The notes under the pieces are model-generated. The model did not search any database. It was not told the origin of the DNA and saw only the letters and a list, made by a program, of their open reading frames with translations. Shown here one piece after another: positions 23,134-34,929 of a DNA stretch of 64,000 bases. The stretch is from Allomyces arbusculus (taxonomy: Eukaryota > Blastocladiomycota > Blastocladiomycetes > Blastocladiales > Blastocladiaceae), in NCBI GenBank assembly GCA_027604705.1, contig JADHYV010000032.1, forward strand, positions 1 through 64,000, given 5' to 3'. Numbering within the stretch: the first letter of the stretch is position 1; every line of letters begins with the position of its first letter. The translations under genes and the position numbers were made by a program.

Positions 23134-24636
23134 CTACGCGACAGCACGAGCCCCAGGACCCAAGGGCAGCGCCTTGATCGGCACCGCCGCGGGCGCGCCG
23201 ACCGCGTCCACATAGGCCGTGTCGCGCGCGCGCACGCACTTGCCGACACAGTCGGAGATCACGTCGTCGACGCCGACGGCCATGACCGCGTCGAGGTCAG
23301 CGTCCGTATCGACGGTCCAGACCGAGACGGTGTAACCAGCGGCCTGCCGCCTGTGGACCCACGCCGCATTGGCGGCGACGACGTCCTTGTCGATCGAAAA
23401 GTTGTCGACCGACCCGTAGAAGAGTTGTGCGAGCGCGGTCGAGTTGCCGATAAACGACCGCTTCACGGGCAGCGACCGGGGCGGGAGCGCAAACAAGTAG
23501 TGCGGCGACCAGATGCCGAGCGTGATGCGTGGCAGGAGGGACGCATATTGCGGCCGCTCGAGAAGGGCGCGCAGGTGCGTCATGATGTCGATCGGGTTGT
23601 CCCACTACACACGACGACGACCTTACAGTCAGAATTGGCAATCGTTCGCACGCGGTCACGACAGTTACAGACCTTGATGTCAATAATCATCGTCACATCC
23701 TGCCGCGGGTGCGCAAGCAGCATATCCATGACCTCCACCAATCGTGGAATCGGTGCCGTCGTGGGTCCGGCTTCCGGGTGCGCGTCTGGCACAGGCAAGT
23801 CGTACCCGTGCTTGGCAAAACATTCCTCGTACCCCAAGTGCGTCTTGACGGCGCGCAACTGCTTCACCTCGTCCCACGTCAAGTCCGTGACATTGCCCTT
23901 GCCCGTCGTCGTCCGGTCGAGCGTCGGGTCATGCAGCACGACAATCTCGTTATCCTTGGTCATGCGAATATCCAACTCGATCCCGTCAGCGCCCGTGGCC
24001 AGTGCTGCCTGGAACGACGCCATCGTGTTTTCTGGGAAGAGCGCAGCGACGCCGCGGTGGCCGAGACACCGCGGCCGCTTGGGTGCCGCTGTCATGCGGA
24101 ACCCGGTCGCCATGTCCACATTCTGCACGAGCGCCGGCAGATTCTCTTCGGAGGCCGCGAGGAGTCGTGCGACACGGGCGGGCGGGACGTAGGCCTCTGG
24201 GTCAAAGTCGACAGGCAGGTCGGCAAGGGCCGCTTCGAGCGCTGCGGCAATCAACGGGTCGGTCGTGTCAGGCCCGACGGCCGCGATGCGCGCGGGGAGT
24301 GCCGGTGGAGGAACTGCCATGGCCGCAAAGTACGCGGCAGCGCCCGCGACAAGCAATGTCGTCAGTGCCAGGAACCAGTACGGATGGAAGAGCGGGCGCG
24401 CGGTGGCCCGGCCGTGCCGCGACGCGGCTGAGAATGGGGAAGCGGATAGGAGAGAGTGAGGGAGAGATTGGGAGCGGGGATGTGTCGGCGTGCAGGAGAT
24501 GGGCGTGACCGGCGATTGCACAGATTGAGGGACGAGGAACGGGCAATACCGGCACAGCGCACGTCGCGGAAAAGCGGCCAAAGAAGAAGGAACGCAGGTG
24601 AGAAAAGGAATTAGTCAAAGTACCGAAGGGCGTCAT
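23134..24636 (-). CDS. Membrane-anchored glycerophosphodiester phosphodiesterase
   Basis: Probable exons 24636-24624, 24427-23673 and 23604-23134 give 412 residues. The GDPD catalytic core is clear: CLGHRGVAALFPENT, DGIELDIRMTKDNEIVVLHD, TTGKGNVTDL, and MIIDIK joined by splicing to WDNPIDIM. These enzymes hydrolyse glycerophosphodiesters to glycerol-3-phosphate and an alcohol; the closest fungal type is the Pgc1 phosphatidylglycerol phospholipase C group. The upstream part of exon 2 encodes a hydrophobic anchor (FLALTTLLVAGAAAYFAA) but has no ATG before it. A 13-nt exon (ATGACGCCCTTCG) 196 bp upstream fits phase and splice signals and supplies a start. Without it, translation would begin at the ATG at 24320 and the anchor would be lost. 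Confidence 0.85.
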
Positions 24637-26875
24637 TGGGCACGGAAACGTGGAGACGGGGCGAGCCGATGGAGGACAGCGGTGCCAAGGGGCGCCGTGA
24701 CTATGAGCGAGCGCGACGACGCGTCAGCTTGGCTGCGGCAGCTGACGACGCGGTCACGTCCTGCCCTTCGTCGTTCGCAATACGTGCGCGGGCACGAGCA
24801 CAAGCACGATGCTGGAGACCGCGTCCGGCAAGAGAGCAAGAAACGGGTCGCTGCGTACGTGGTGGTTTTGGTGCGCTAGCGGCAAGAAGAACCATGGCGA
24901 CGGTGCGACGGTCAGGAGCAATGAGCGAGGACAGAAGTACAGCGAGTTGGTGGGCAGCGACCAGCGCCGACAGAATGGGGCCGCGAGGAGGAGAAGCTGG
25001 GCACAGTCGAGCTCGCGCAGCCAGCAGACGACACCGGTGAAGACAAGGAATTGGCCACCGCCAACAAACCCCAGGAGACCGGCCAAAATCATGCCCGTGC
25101 GCATGTTGGGCGCGCCTTGAGCCCAACTGCATCTCGCCGTGCATGATTCCCGAGCAACACCGTCACCGCGTGTGCGCGTATCTTCTCCGCGGACATCCCG
25201 GCGCTGCGGCTGGCCATCTTAGGATCCCGGCAATCCCTTGCTCGCCGTGCTTGCTGCCGCAGGGCACCGAGCCAACGGAACAACATGAAGAAAACGTACA
25301 GCAAACTGGTGATGACAACCGGCAAACGTCGCGCTGGCGTTTGCCCAGGTCGTCGAGGATCGCAAAGTTGAGAGCGCGCACTGCAGGACGGGGCACGATT
25401 CGAATTTATGGATGACCAGATCCGTGATGTGGAGCGGGGCAGGGACAAACAAGTGCGCGATGGTGAGCCGAGCCGGACAGGAGATCAAACAAATTTGTTG
25501 GCGGGCAAGCACACGCAGAGGCGTGTAGACCGCCACCACCAACTCTGGCAGCGGGCCGTCTTGACGAGCCCCGGTGCCCACCAAAAGAACAACGGCGCGA
25601 CGACGGGAGCCAAGATATCCGCATGCGAGCCGAGCATGTTGCGGGCGGTGGCGAGCTGCCCCTCCCACGTGGGTCGCGCCCCTCGTTTCGAAACGTGCAG
25701 GCCGCTGCCAAGCAAACGCGATCAATCGCCAGCAATGCGACTCGTGCTGCATGCTGCGGGGACGCGCGTCGACGGCGGCGGGACGAGAGCGCACGCACCG
25801 ATCGAGGGCAGAGTGAGAGTGCACTTGGTACCGAGGCGAGTGATGGCCGCCCAAAGTCGCGGGTCAGGACAGGAGTCGGGCGAAATGCCGTGGAAGACAA
25901 GCGTTGAGCAGGAGCCCCAGTGGGGGAAAAGTGAAGAGGCAGGGAGCGAGCGCCCGCAGCGCAGAGGGTCCGGGAAGCCATGATGCCGGCAGTCGCAAGT
26001 CTACGTGAACAACGTGAGGCCCGCCCAGTCGTTGGCGTCGATGCCGACCTCGACGACGACGTCGCCTCGCGCAAGATCCACGTTGTTGTTGCGCAGTCAA
26101 AGCGATCTGCGAGCCAACAAATTCGCGACTGTCTCCCATTTCATTACCGTCATATCTGTCACAAACACGCGATTGTCTCGCATTGCATTTGCAACTTTGA
26201 AACGACTTGTTCCCCGCTCGCTCGCCGTCATTGATCTCTCTCTTTCGCCATTACCCATCTTACCGGCTTAACAATGTAGGCAACAGCCCGTTCACCACCA
26301 CCAGCATTAGCTGCAGCACGATCAGCACGATCACGACGTTGATGGCCCCGTCGCGCCACTTTGCAACGAGTCTTGGCCCAATCTGAACGAGTTTTCGGCG
26401 AGGTGGTCGACCCATGCACCCACACGGTCAACGGATGGACGCCCGTGACGACCCCCTCGCCAACCTCGTCTTGGCCCTCTGACCGCTGCCTGCGTGCCGC
26501 CATGTCGTTTTTCGTCTTCGTGCTTGCACGCTGGTCCTGAATTACCGCCGAATCGAGCAGTCTTTTCTGACCTGATTGCGTTTTCCCACTTTTTAGCTAT
26601 CAACAGTGCGTCTCACCGCGGGCCCGGTCATCAGATCCGCCCTTTTTACCATTTCTATTCGCTGCGCGCTCTCGTCTGTTCCCGCTCGTTGGCGTCTGCC
26701 CGTCCGTCTGTCCAGCATGGATTTGGCGATTGAACGAGCGACCCACGCGGCGTAGGCGTCCGTGGAATGGACGAGATGTGCACCAGGAGACTCTCGCTGC
26801 CGTTTTCCATCACGTTGTGTGACGGAGCGGGCCAGCCGAGGGGATTCTCGAAGGACGACGACCCATCGATCTTCG
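24637..26875. other. Unresolved region with coding-like fragments on the minus strand
   Basis: About 2.2 kb between GDPD and eS17. Several minus-strand stretches read like membrane protein but change frame without usable introns: around 25630-25550 (ILAPVVAPLFFWWAPGLV), 25545-25390, 25385-25320 (ALNFAILDDLGKRQRDV), 25330-25090 (VVITSLLYVFFMLFRWLG) and 25104-25000 (MILAGLLGFVGGGQFLVF). This could be a decayed host gene, a gene with sequence errors, or chance. I recognise no family. Confidence 0.3.
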
Positions 26876-27416
26876 AGTGAAACTCCGCCGGGTCCATCAG
26901 GACACTGCACGGCGGCCCAAGTGTACTCACCGGTTTCTCTCTTTCCACCATGAAACAGTGGGTCGCGTTCGCACTAAGACGGTCAAGAAGGCGTCGCGCG
27001 TGATGATTGAGAAGTACTACCCGCGCCTGACGCTTGACTTCCAGGTCAACAAGAAGATTGCGTCGGAGGTGGCGTCGATCTCGTCGAAGCGCCTGCGCAA
27101 CAAGATTGCTGGGTTCACGACGCACCTGATGAAGCGCATTCAGAAGGGCCCCGTCCGCGGCATCTCGTTCAAGCTGCAGGAGGAGGAGCGCGAGCGCAAG
27201 GACAACTACGTGCCCGAGATTTCGGCGCTCGAGCAGGGCTCGATTGAGATCGACCAGGAGACGGCCGCGCTGCTCCAGTCGCTCGACATCAAGATCAACA
27301 ACACCAACGTCAAGACCGTCACGGCCGCTGGCGAGCGCAACAACCGCCGCAACGTTGTTGGCGCCAACTTCCGCCGCGACCGCGCCGGCCCGCGCCGCCC
27401 GCGCGACCAGCAGTAA
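26876..27416 (+). CDS. RPS17: 40S ribosomal protein eS17 (RPS17)
   Basis: The main exon 26959-27416 encodes [20 protein letters not shown] onwards, then [32 protein letters not shown] and [10 protein letters not shown], near-identical to eS17 in all eukaryotes. The protein is part of the 40S subunit head/beak region. Homologues start Met-Gly-Arg; here the acceptor AAACAG is followed directly by TGGGTCGC, so the initiator codon must be split, with the A in an upstream exon and TG in this one. A donor at 26877 (TTCGA then GTGAAA) gives an 82-bp intron of typical size; a donor at 26921 would give only 38 bp. The product would be 152 residues, with an Arg/Asn-rich tail ([14 protein letters not shown]) longer than the animal protein. 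The upstream region is pyrimidine-rich, as usual for ribosomal protein genes. Confidence 0.93.
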
Positions 27417-27975
27417 GGTCGTTGCCGCCTGGGAGTGGGATGAAGACGTGTGCTGTGCATTTGCTGTCAGTACATGGCTTTTGATGAACCTCTTTTTTGT
27501 TCGTTCTGTCCTCTCGTTGCGACTCCCTGTTTGCGTTGCGAGTCGCATTTGAGACGAGATCGCCAAACTCGCCGAAGGGATCCATTTCCGCTCAGTCAGT
27601 CATGCGTGTGTTCGAGAAACGCTGATCGGCACCGGTTGGGAAAGGAGCCATTGAGGTCGACCCCACTGTGCTCATCGTCCCGGTGCTCGGCACGGTGCGC
27701 GTCGTGATGCAAATGGCAAGCAAAACGACGCGTCCGGCAAGGGATCAGCGAGAGGTCGATGGCGTCGCCACCCGTCAAAGACGACGCGTTAATGTGACAG
27801 TCGACGACATCGTCGTTTCGTCGACGACGGTTTTACCAGCGTCTCGCTCGTGCAGGACCCGCGCAACTTGCTGCACCACAACCTCGACCATCGGCCGACG
27901 TCGATCCTCCAGTCGCTGCACGCGGCAGGACCGCACCTTGCCTGCCGCTCCTTGCACCATCTTTCTACCACAACC
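27417..27975. other. Spacer between eS17 and the NAIP1-like gene
   Basis: 0.56 kb holding the 3' flank of eS17 and the promoter of the next plus-strand gene. No further gene seen. Confidence 0.45.
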
Positions 27976-29350
27976 ATGCCCAGCAACGACCGACAGCACC
28001 GCGACGCCGACCTGTCGACGCTCGACTCGCCGCACCCGGTCTCACACTCGAGCCCGCAAATGCTAGCGGACGGAGCCGACTGCGACGCCCAAGTGCGTTG
28101 TTGGATGCATGTCGAGAGCAAAGCACGCTTGCGAGATGAAATGCGCGCTGACGGGCAAGACATGCATGCGCCTGTAGCTCCGCACGGGTCTCGACCTGAT
28201 CCAGGCCGCGTACCACTCGCGCACGGCCGCGCTCGAGGCCGAGGTCGCACACTACCGACAAGTCGCGGCTGCACAACGCGCGCGGGTACGCCTCCCCTTG
28301 CACCCATTCACGCCGATGTCTCTGCCAGAACTGACCCCCACTTCCCCTGCTCCAGATCCAGCACCTCGAAGCCGAATCGACCCAACTGCACGCGACCGTC
28401 GCCGACCTCGACGCGCAGCTCTCGTCGGCGCACGCGCAGGCGAAGGTCTTACGCCAGGCCAAGCACGCGCTCGCCGACAAGTACGCCGCGCTCAAGCAGA
28501 CGGCCGCGCAGCTCGATGCGTTCCGCCGCAATATCCTACACACAATTGAAACGGCCAACTCAACGGCGCCGCCGTCGGTTGTGGACGACCTGTCGCGAGC
28601 AGGGGACAACACCTCGGTGCTGTCGGCAGTGCTCCCCGTGGTCGCGCCCGCTGCCGTGCCGGAACTCGCGAAACCGGCCGCGGTGACGCGGGACACGACG
28701 GTGATCAAAACGGCGGCGTCGCGCAGGCATAGCAGTGCAGGGAGACCCGCGGATCGGGACGAGGTGGGGGCAGCAGCACGCGATCGTGCGGACCGCGAGC
28801 GGGAACGCGACCGCGACATGCGCGACCGACCTGCGACGTCTGGTGCCACGGGGACAAGGAGGGCAAAAGAAGCGGTGACCGCGTCGAGGAAACCCGACCG
28901 CGAGGTACGCACGCGTTTCGCACCCCACGGCCTATTACTTCCTCTTCGATCGATCTCAGCTCACCTCCCTACCTTCTCCACCAGACCACCTCCATCTCCC
29001 GCCCGAGCACCTCGCACGCTTCCCATGCACCAGCGCCCAACTCGAGCACGACCGCCGACGCACAGTCGCTGTACCGCAAGATCCGCGACGCATTGTCGCC
29101 CGAGGACTTTGCACAATTTGCATCCACAATCAACGCCTTCAACAGCAACAAAATTGGCGTCGACGAGACAATCCACCGTGTTGACCAAATTGTTGCCGAC
29201 CGACAACTGTTTGTGCAAATGCGCGCCTTGATTTACCGCGCGCTTGCTGAGAGTTCGCAGGCAAGGTCGACGAGCCAGTTTTCCACGGCGACGGCGACGG
29301 GCGGTGGGGGTGGGGGCGGGGGGTCGACGGTGCAGACGGGGGTCGCGTGA
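27976..29350 (+). CDS. Coiled-coil protein of the At4g15545/NAIP1-like family
   Basis: Exons 27976-28092, 28178-28285, 28356-28904 and 28985-29350 encode 379 residues; all junctions are phase 0. A short N-terminus is followed by a long coiled coil (LDLIQAAYHSRTAALEAEVA, then ATVADLDAQLSSAHAQAK and ALADKYAALKQTAAQLDAF). A disordered Arg/Asp-rich middle (RDRADRERERDRDMRDR) leads to a helical C-terminal module, SLYRKIRDALSPEDFAQFAS, then INAFNSNKIGVDETIHRVDQ and FVQMRALIYRAL. This layout, coiled coil plus a terminal domain with the pattern L--E-F--F---I--LN, matches plant At4g15545 (NAIP1) and its uncharacterised fungal relatives, some linked to endoplasmic reticulum bodies. Molecular function is unknown. 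A Gly run precedes the stop. Confidence 0.75.
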
Positions 29351-30015
29351 GGGAGGGAGGTGGCCGCTCCGTGGATGGCGTGGCCGTCGAATACAATCTA
29401 CTTATTCGTCGTGAACTAGGTCGACGCCCAGGGAGTCAGTTTGGGAGACTGCCAAGACTGGGAGCCTGCCCTCGAAGCTTCTCATTTCGGCAAGGGATCA
29501 ATGTGAGTATTTGCCAAGGGCTCCTGGTGTGGAACGGCACCACAACGCATTGGCTCCAGGCGATCCTGACTGCCACCTGGCTTGGAATAAAAATGAATGA
29601 AAATCGGTCAAAAACTCGTCAACAATCAACACGAACCAAGCCGCTGGCGAAGCAAGATCAACGCCAACGTCCGGCCACATTCACGTTCCGCATGACGTTG
29701 TGTATTATCGCTGACAGGAATTGAATCTGTCACGGCAAAGACCCACCATGTTGTGTTGTTGCACTGCCACTCCTGATTGTGGAATGAGCAGAAGAATGAG
29801 CGGAGACCAATGCCGAAGAAAAACAAAAGGCTGGTTTCGTCCTTGCTGACGCTCCCCCCCTCTGTCATCTGTCATGGTCCGCGACAAAGGCGGGCGCAAA
29901 AACGGCGATAAATACATTGGCCAGGCCACCAACGCGTATCCACGCCCCAAAACCGGTGCCTGCCATCATCCACACCCAGACGCAACTCAACAACAACGCA
30001 ACCAGAGCAACTCCA
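29351..30015. other. Convergent 3' region (NAIP1-like / kinase)
   Basis: 0.67 kb tail-to-tail spacer, A+T-richer than the genes around it. No gene seen. Confidence 0.5.
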
Positions 30016-32485
30016 TCACGGCAAATGCCGAATCAGCGGGTGCGCAAGCAACGCCTGCGCCGTCGCGCGTTTCCTCGGGTCCCAGGCAAGACACCGCTCG
30101 ACAAAATCCAGAACCAGCGGATCCACGTGTCCCGTCTGGCACAGCTGCGAGAGCAGCGGATGGTGGCCCGGCACCATTGGAAACATCGGTTCCATCCATT
30201 TGTAGACGGGCAATCCACGCGCGTCCCTGCCCACGACGTACCCGTACCGCTGCTGGTGGTGCGCCTTCTCGTCCTCGCCCTCGCCCTCGCCGTCGCTCGC
30301 CTGGTACTCTGGCGGGATCGGCGGCACGTCGGGGATTGCGGCGCCCGCCGCAGCCAGCGGGTCGTCGCCGACTTCGTCGGCGGGGGTCATGACCAGGTTC
30401 TGCTCCTGCGCGGACTCGAGCCCGACAGCGTCGCCGGACGTGTACCGGTACTGCTGGCCCGGCCGCGCCGGGTGCCCGAGCAGCGCACCGAGCGCTTCCG
30501 AGTGTGTGGATTTGATCGAGTCGTCGGCGTCGCCGTCAGCGCCAGAGATCGGTGGGGTCGGGTCGTCCGGGGCCGGGGTGGTGGGCACGGCGAGGGAGGA
30601 AGGGCTGGTGAGACCGAGGAGCGAGGACGTTGGGGAGGTGGGGAGCAGCGCGTGCCCGAATTGCCATCCGGTCGTGACGAGGTCAGCGACGAGTCGCTGC
30701 AGGCGCCAGGATTTGCGCGGCGGGGGGATGTTGATACCGGCGTACTTGCCCTGTTCCAAGCGGTGGTGAGTGAACGTTGGCGACGGCGTGGAGCAATCCA
30801 AGTCGCGTACCAGGATGAAGTAGAGCGACCACACATTGTCGACTTCGCTGAACGGCGGTTTGCCGAGAATCAACTCGTAGATCGTCGCACCGAGCGACCA
30901 AATGTCGCACGCGCCCTTGATTTCGACAGTCTGGTTTCCGGCAACGACTAGAGCCGCGAAACAAAGCGCACAATAGTGAGAAGGGGGAGCCAACCGTGGT
31001 CGTGACCAGAAGAGAAGCACGTACTCTCGGGTGCCAAGTACGACGGCGTGCCCACGACGCGCGCGTCGTGCACCTTGCGGCAACACAGGCCATGCAGCTT
31101 GGACGATGAAAAATCGGCGATTTTCAACACGCCGTCTTTCAACATGATATTTGATGGCTTCTTTGCAACACGGAGAAAGCGCGTTGAAAATATCAGCGAC
31201 AAAACGAACAAGCGAGAGTGCGAGAGCACGAGCGACAAGATCAGCGTGCGTTCGGTTCGTCGCACAATCTCCGCCGCCATTTACGCCCCCACACCAACAG
31301 CCCCAACCAACAGCCAACAAGAGCCGGCCCGCGCAATATTCACGCGTGTGGTTCGGAACACGTACCACATCGCGGTGCACAATGCCGTGCGCGTGCATGA
31401 ACGCGAGTCCCTGCACCATCTGCTTGATCCAATGGGCGAGAATCGGGAGGTCGGCCATGGGCCCGTTGCGCCGGATCCAGTCGGCCAGTGTCCCGCCCTC
31501 GCAGTAGTCCATGAACAGGAAGCAGTCTTCGTCCATGACGTGCGACCCGTAATACGAGACAATGTTCGGGTGGTCGACGAGCGAGAGCGCCGCAATGAGC
31601 TGCTCAAAGTTGCGCGTGTTGAGATGCGGGTTGGCCGAGGGGAGGTGCAAGTGCTTGACCGCCACGGGTACCGGCTGCGCGGGCGGGTCAGGGATGAGGA
31701 CGCCACGGTAGACGAGCCCTGCAGGGTGGAGAGCATGGAGAATCAGCGCACGACCATCCACGCGCATAGGAACAGCTGCAGGCCGCAGCAGGGATGCCGC
31801 CAGCGGCAGACGTACCCACGACGCCTTGCCCGATCAAGTTATCGAGCCGCCACCGGAGCCCCACGTCGATCTCGACCTCGTCGCCGTCCTCCGGGTCCGC
31901 GAGCGGGTCGTCCTCGACGTCGGGCGCAAGCGATGCGCGTGGCTCGTCATCATCGGCGACAGGTTCGGGTTCGGCATCGGTCGTGGTCGTATTCCGCGGA
32001 GTGCCCGGCCACCACAGCCACGGACGGATCCACCCGGTTCCGGGCGACGACGCGGAACCGGGCGTCTGCGGCGGGCTCGGGACAACAGCAGCCGGGACAT
32101 CGGCTCCCGACAGTGTCGAACCGGACCGTCGCCGTGCAGCTGGATGCGGCGAATGCGACCTCGACCTCGACCTTGACCGCGAAGAATGAAGCGTTGCGCG
32201 GGACCGTGCCTCGCTCGGCGACCGCGCCATGCGTTTTCGGCGGTTCCGCGAAAGGTGCAGGTCCGGCACGTCCTGGCGATAGACAAAGAGTGCGCGCAGG
32301 TCGGCCGCGTGCGGCAGCTGGCCACGATACCGCAACCGCAGCGGCAGGTCGTTGGCATGATACATGAATATCGAGAGCTTGAGCAGTGCGAGCTTGAAGA
32401 GCTCGTCGTTGGGCTCGAGCGGTGGGGTCGGCGACAGGGGCGCGCCCGCGGCCGCGAGCAGCTTCTGCAGCAGAACGCCCGCCAT
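30016..32485 (-). CDS. STE/MAPKKK-like protein kinase with DFS motif and C-lobe insertion
   Basis: Exons 32485-31816, 31718-31366, 31160-31025 and 30947-30016. A 60-nt in-frame segment in the last exon (30810-30751) starts GTACGC and ends CAG and may be a fifth intron; the product is 696 or 676 residues. The kinase domain starts at about residue 215: GQGVVG loop (219-224, restored by splicing), Lys245 in VAVKHL, HRDVKPSN with Asp340, IADFSSSK with Asp357, and APEIVAG formed across intron 3, then DIWSLGATIYELILGKPPF. The sequence is closest in style to MAPKKK/STE20-like kinases of fungi. Two oddities: the metal-binding DFG reads DFS, and about 185 acidic, Pro-rich residues separate helix G from the closing VERCLAWDPRKRATAQ. 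The 215-residue N-terminal region has Arg/Ser-rich and acidic stretches and no domain I recognise. Confidence 0.85.
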
Positions 32486-33215
32486 ATTCTTGGGAGTTCG
32501 AGGAGCGTTGGCGCGCCGTCGAGTCGTGCGGATACGGCTGCAACGTTGTCGGTGTGGGTGCTGGGTGCTGGATGCAAAGTCGAGGGACCGTCGACCGGAT
32601 GGGTCGTGATTCTTGTTGTTCGCCGAAAGAAAAGGGGAGGGAGGAACAACCGCTTTGAGGCTCGCGCGCTGCTGGTGCACCAACGCAGACGACGATGCGT
32701 GCACCCCCTGCCGACGACTGGGGCCAGGCCAACGCCCCCTGTCAGCCATGAAGAAAACGTAACAAAATAGCTATCAGCCAGCAGAATCGTGTCCGCGTCG
32801 TGCTGACAGCAGAAGCAAATGGTAACGCTTTCAGGCGCACAAGTGTGCGGAGGGCTCAAAGAAAGTCGCATCCAATCTAAATAACTGTATTGGAGAGCCA
32901 TGCAGCAACAATAATCGTCGGCGATGAGCCGGCTACTGAGAGCGGGAAAGAGCAAACACGGGCACGGCAGTGAGAGAAACGGGAAAGGAAGAGCAAGGAA
33001 AGCGAGAACAGCAACACGAAGAACAGCAGCCGCAACAAGAACATCAACACCAGCAGCAACAGCAGACAAGGCGCAACAAGAGCAACAAACTCAACGAAAT
33101 GGAATCAGATCGGGTAGGGTCCAGCCCCGGCGCGCGGACAATTGGGAGGTGGGTCGGTCGAGCATCTTGTATCGTAAAAGCTCGGCAAGGCAAAATCAGT
33201 GACGAAAACGAGCGC
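32486..33215. other. Upstream region of the kinase gene
   Basis: 0.73 kb between two minus-strand genes. An imperfect CAA/CAG repeat lies at about 33020-33085. No gene seen. Confidence 0.45.
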
Positions 33216-34435
33216 TCATGGCGCCGTCTCGCCACCATTCTCGTTGCCATCGTCGTCGTCGGGCACAAACGTGTCGTTGAGCCCCTCGCGGTTCCGCGCC
33301 GCCTCAAGCGCGTAGAACTGGCCGCGCGATACTGTGGAGGACCAAACAAGATCGATCAGCAAACGAGAACGATACGGTCGACCGCGGTCAGGCTTCAACC
33401 TCGCGCACGTCACGTACCGACGAACATGTTGGCGTCGCTATAGTCGTGGTCAGCACACGTGCGCACCAGCGTGTTCTCGGCCAGGTCAGGTATCTGGCCC
33501 TGGAACTCGTCGAGCATGTTCGCCCATTGCCGTTTGACGTTGGGCTCTGCAAATTGCGCTGGGTTCAGCGTGCGCAGGTTCAGGGTGGGGAACGTGGCGC
33601 GCAGTCGCTCGTGCAATCGCGCATCGTGCCTGTTGTAGCCCATCAATATGGTCAGACCGACCACGGTGGAGCAAAAGCGGACGGGATCATCATGCGAAAG
33701 AAACACGTACGGCGTGAACACCAACCGGCCACGCTCGGCACCGAGCCGTACCGAGTGGTCGGCCGCAAACGTAATCGCGCGCTGTGCCCACTCGAGCTTC
33801 TGCTCGTCCGTCACGAGCTCGGCCTGCTGCTGTTGCCCAGCGCTCCACTGCGCCATGGCGTGCTCGGCATCGTGTACTGCCGCGTCGGCATGTCGCGCCG
33901 CATCCGCCATCGCGTCCAGCGGGCTCTCGGGCCGTGAAGCGGCGCGTTGCTTCTTGGCCGCACGCTTCTTGCTCTTGCCACTCTTCGGTGCCGGTTCGGA
34001 TGCTGCTGCCGGAGCCAGGGGCATTGCGGGTGCAACTCCCTGCCCCACCTCGCGCTTGGCACCGGCCGAGGGGTCGGCCTTGACGGCGGCCACCCATGGA
34101 CTGCTAATATCCCCTCGGCTCGCCGCGACCGCCGCCGGTGCCGCCGGAGCAACGTCGCGTGCCGGCACTGCCACCGCCTTTTTGCGCGGCGCCGCGTCGC
34201 GCCCGGTTCTTGCGCGCGCCTCGGTCTTGACGACAACGGCGACTGGTTCTCGTGCCGGTTCTGGCTCGGCGCGCGGCGCAAACGACGACTCGATGGTCTG
34301 AATTTCACGGTCTACGAGCTTGGGCGCGCGCACAGTCGCGGCGTGGCGGTAGCCCGCCTTCTTGTTGGCCGCATGCCGGTGGTGCCGCGCAGTCGGAGCC
34401 GGGTACCATACGGTCTCGTCGTTGCTGTCGGCCAT
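33216..34435 (-). CDS. Uncharacterised fungal protein
   Basis: Exons 34435-33418 and 33331-33216 encode 377 residues. The N-terminal ~190 residues are Ala/Arg/Pro-rich and basic (KSGKSKKRAAKKQRAA), probably disordered and possibly nuclear. The C-terminal half looks folded: KLEWAQRAITFAADHSVRL, FTPYVFLSHDDPVRFC, VVGLTILMGYNRHDARL and PNVKRQWANMLDEFQGQ. The intron was chosen because it joins NMFV to VSRGQFYALEAARNREGL in frame and ends in an acidic tail. The frame stays open upstream to an ATG at 34777, so the protein could be 114 residues longer. I recognise no family. Confidence 0.6.
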
Positions 34436-34929
34436 GGTGGTGGTCGGGCGAGGGTGCAAGCGCGGCGCGGCGGCAGACGGGGCGGCCGTCGCCAACATGG
34501 AAGCTGCAAGGGACGCAGCGGCAAGTGAGGCCGACTGCAGCAAGTCGCGGTCGCGGTGCTGCTGGGTGTCGTGCAGGTCGTGGCGGCCGTGGAGGGCGAG
34601 ACTCGGCGAGACTGCTGCTGGCGTTGCAGTTGCTGCTTGAATGGGAGAAGAGGAAAGGGTTGTTGGCGTTGGCGTTCGCGAAGGGCGGGACAGGCCAGCC
34701 TTGGGCGAGAAGAAGGCAAGAAAGGCACAGGAGCGCGAACAGGCCGCCGCCACTTTGCAAATCGAATCGGTCGGCATTATTTATGATGTGTTCCTGGTCC
34801 TGCTGCGCAAACGCAACCATTTTCCATTTGCCCGCAATGAATAAACATGTCCTAGATTTACGGAACCGGCGGCGCGACAGAGTGTGCGATGGCCGCACCG
34901 CTGCCGCCGCGGGCGCCCCAGCTCGGGGC
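34436..34929. other. Spacer upstream of the uncharacterised protein
   Basis: 0.49 kb; partly covered by a possible N-terminal extension of the minus-strand gene (to 34777). Otherwise nothing seen. Confidence 0.4.

Noticed and set aside
24320-24581. Non-ATG (TTG) start for the GDPD protein at 24581
   Set aside because: An in-frame 13-nt exon with an ATG, and a downstream ATG at 24320, are better explanations than a TTG start.
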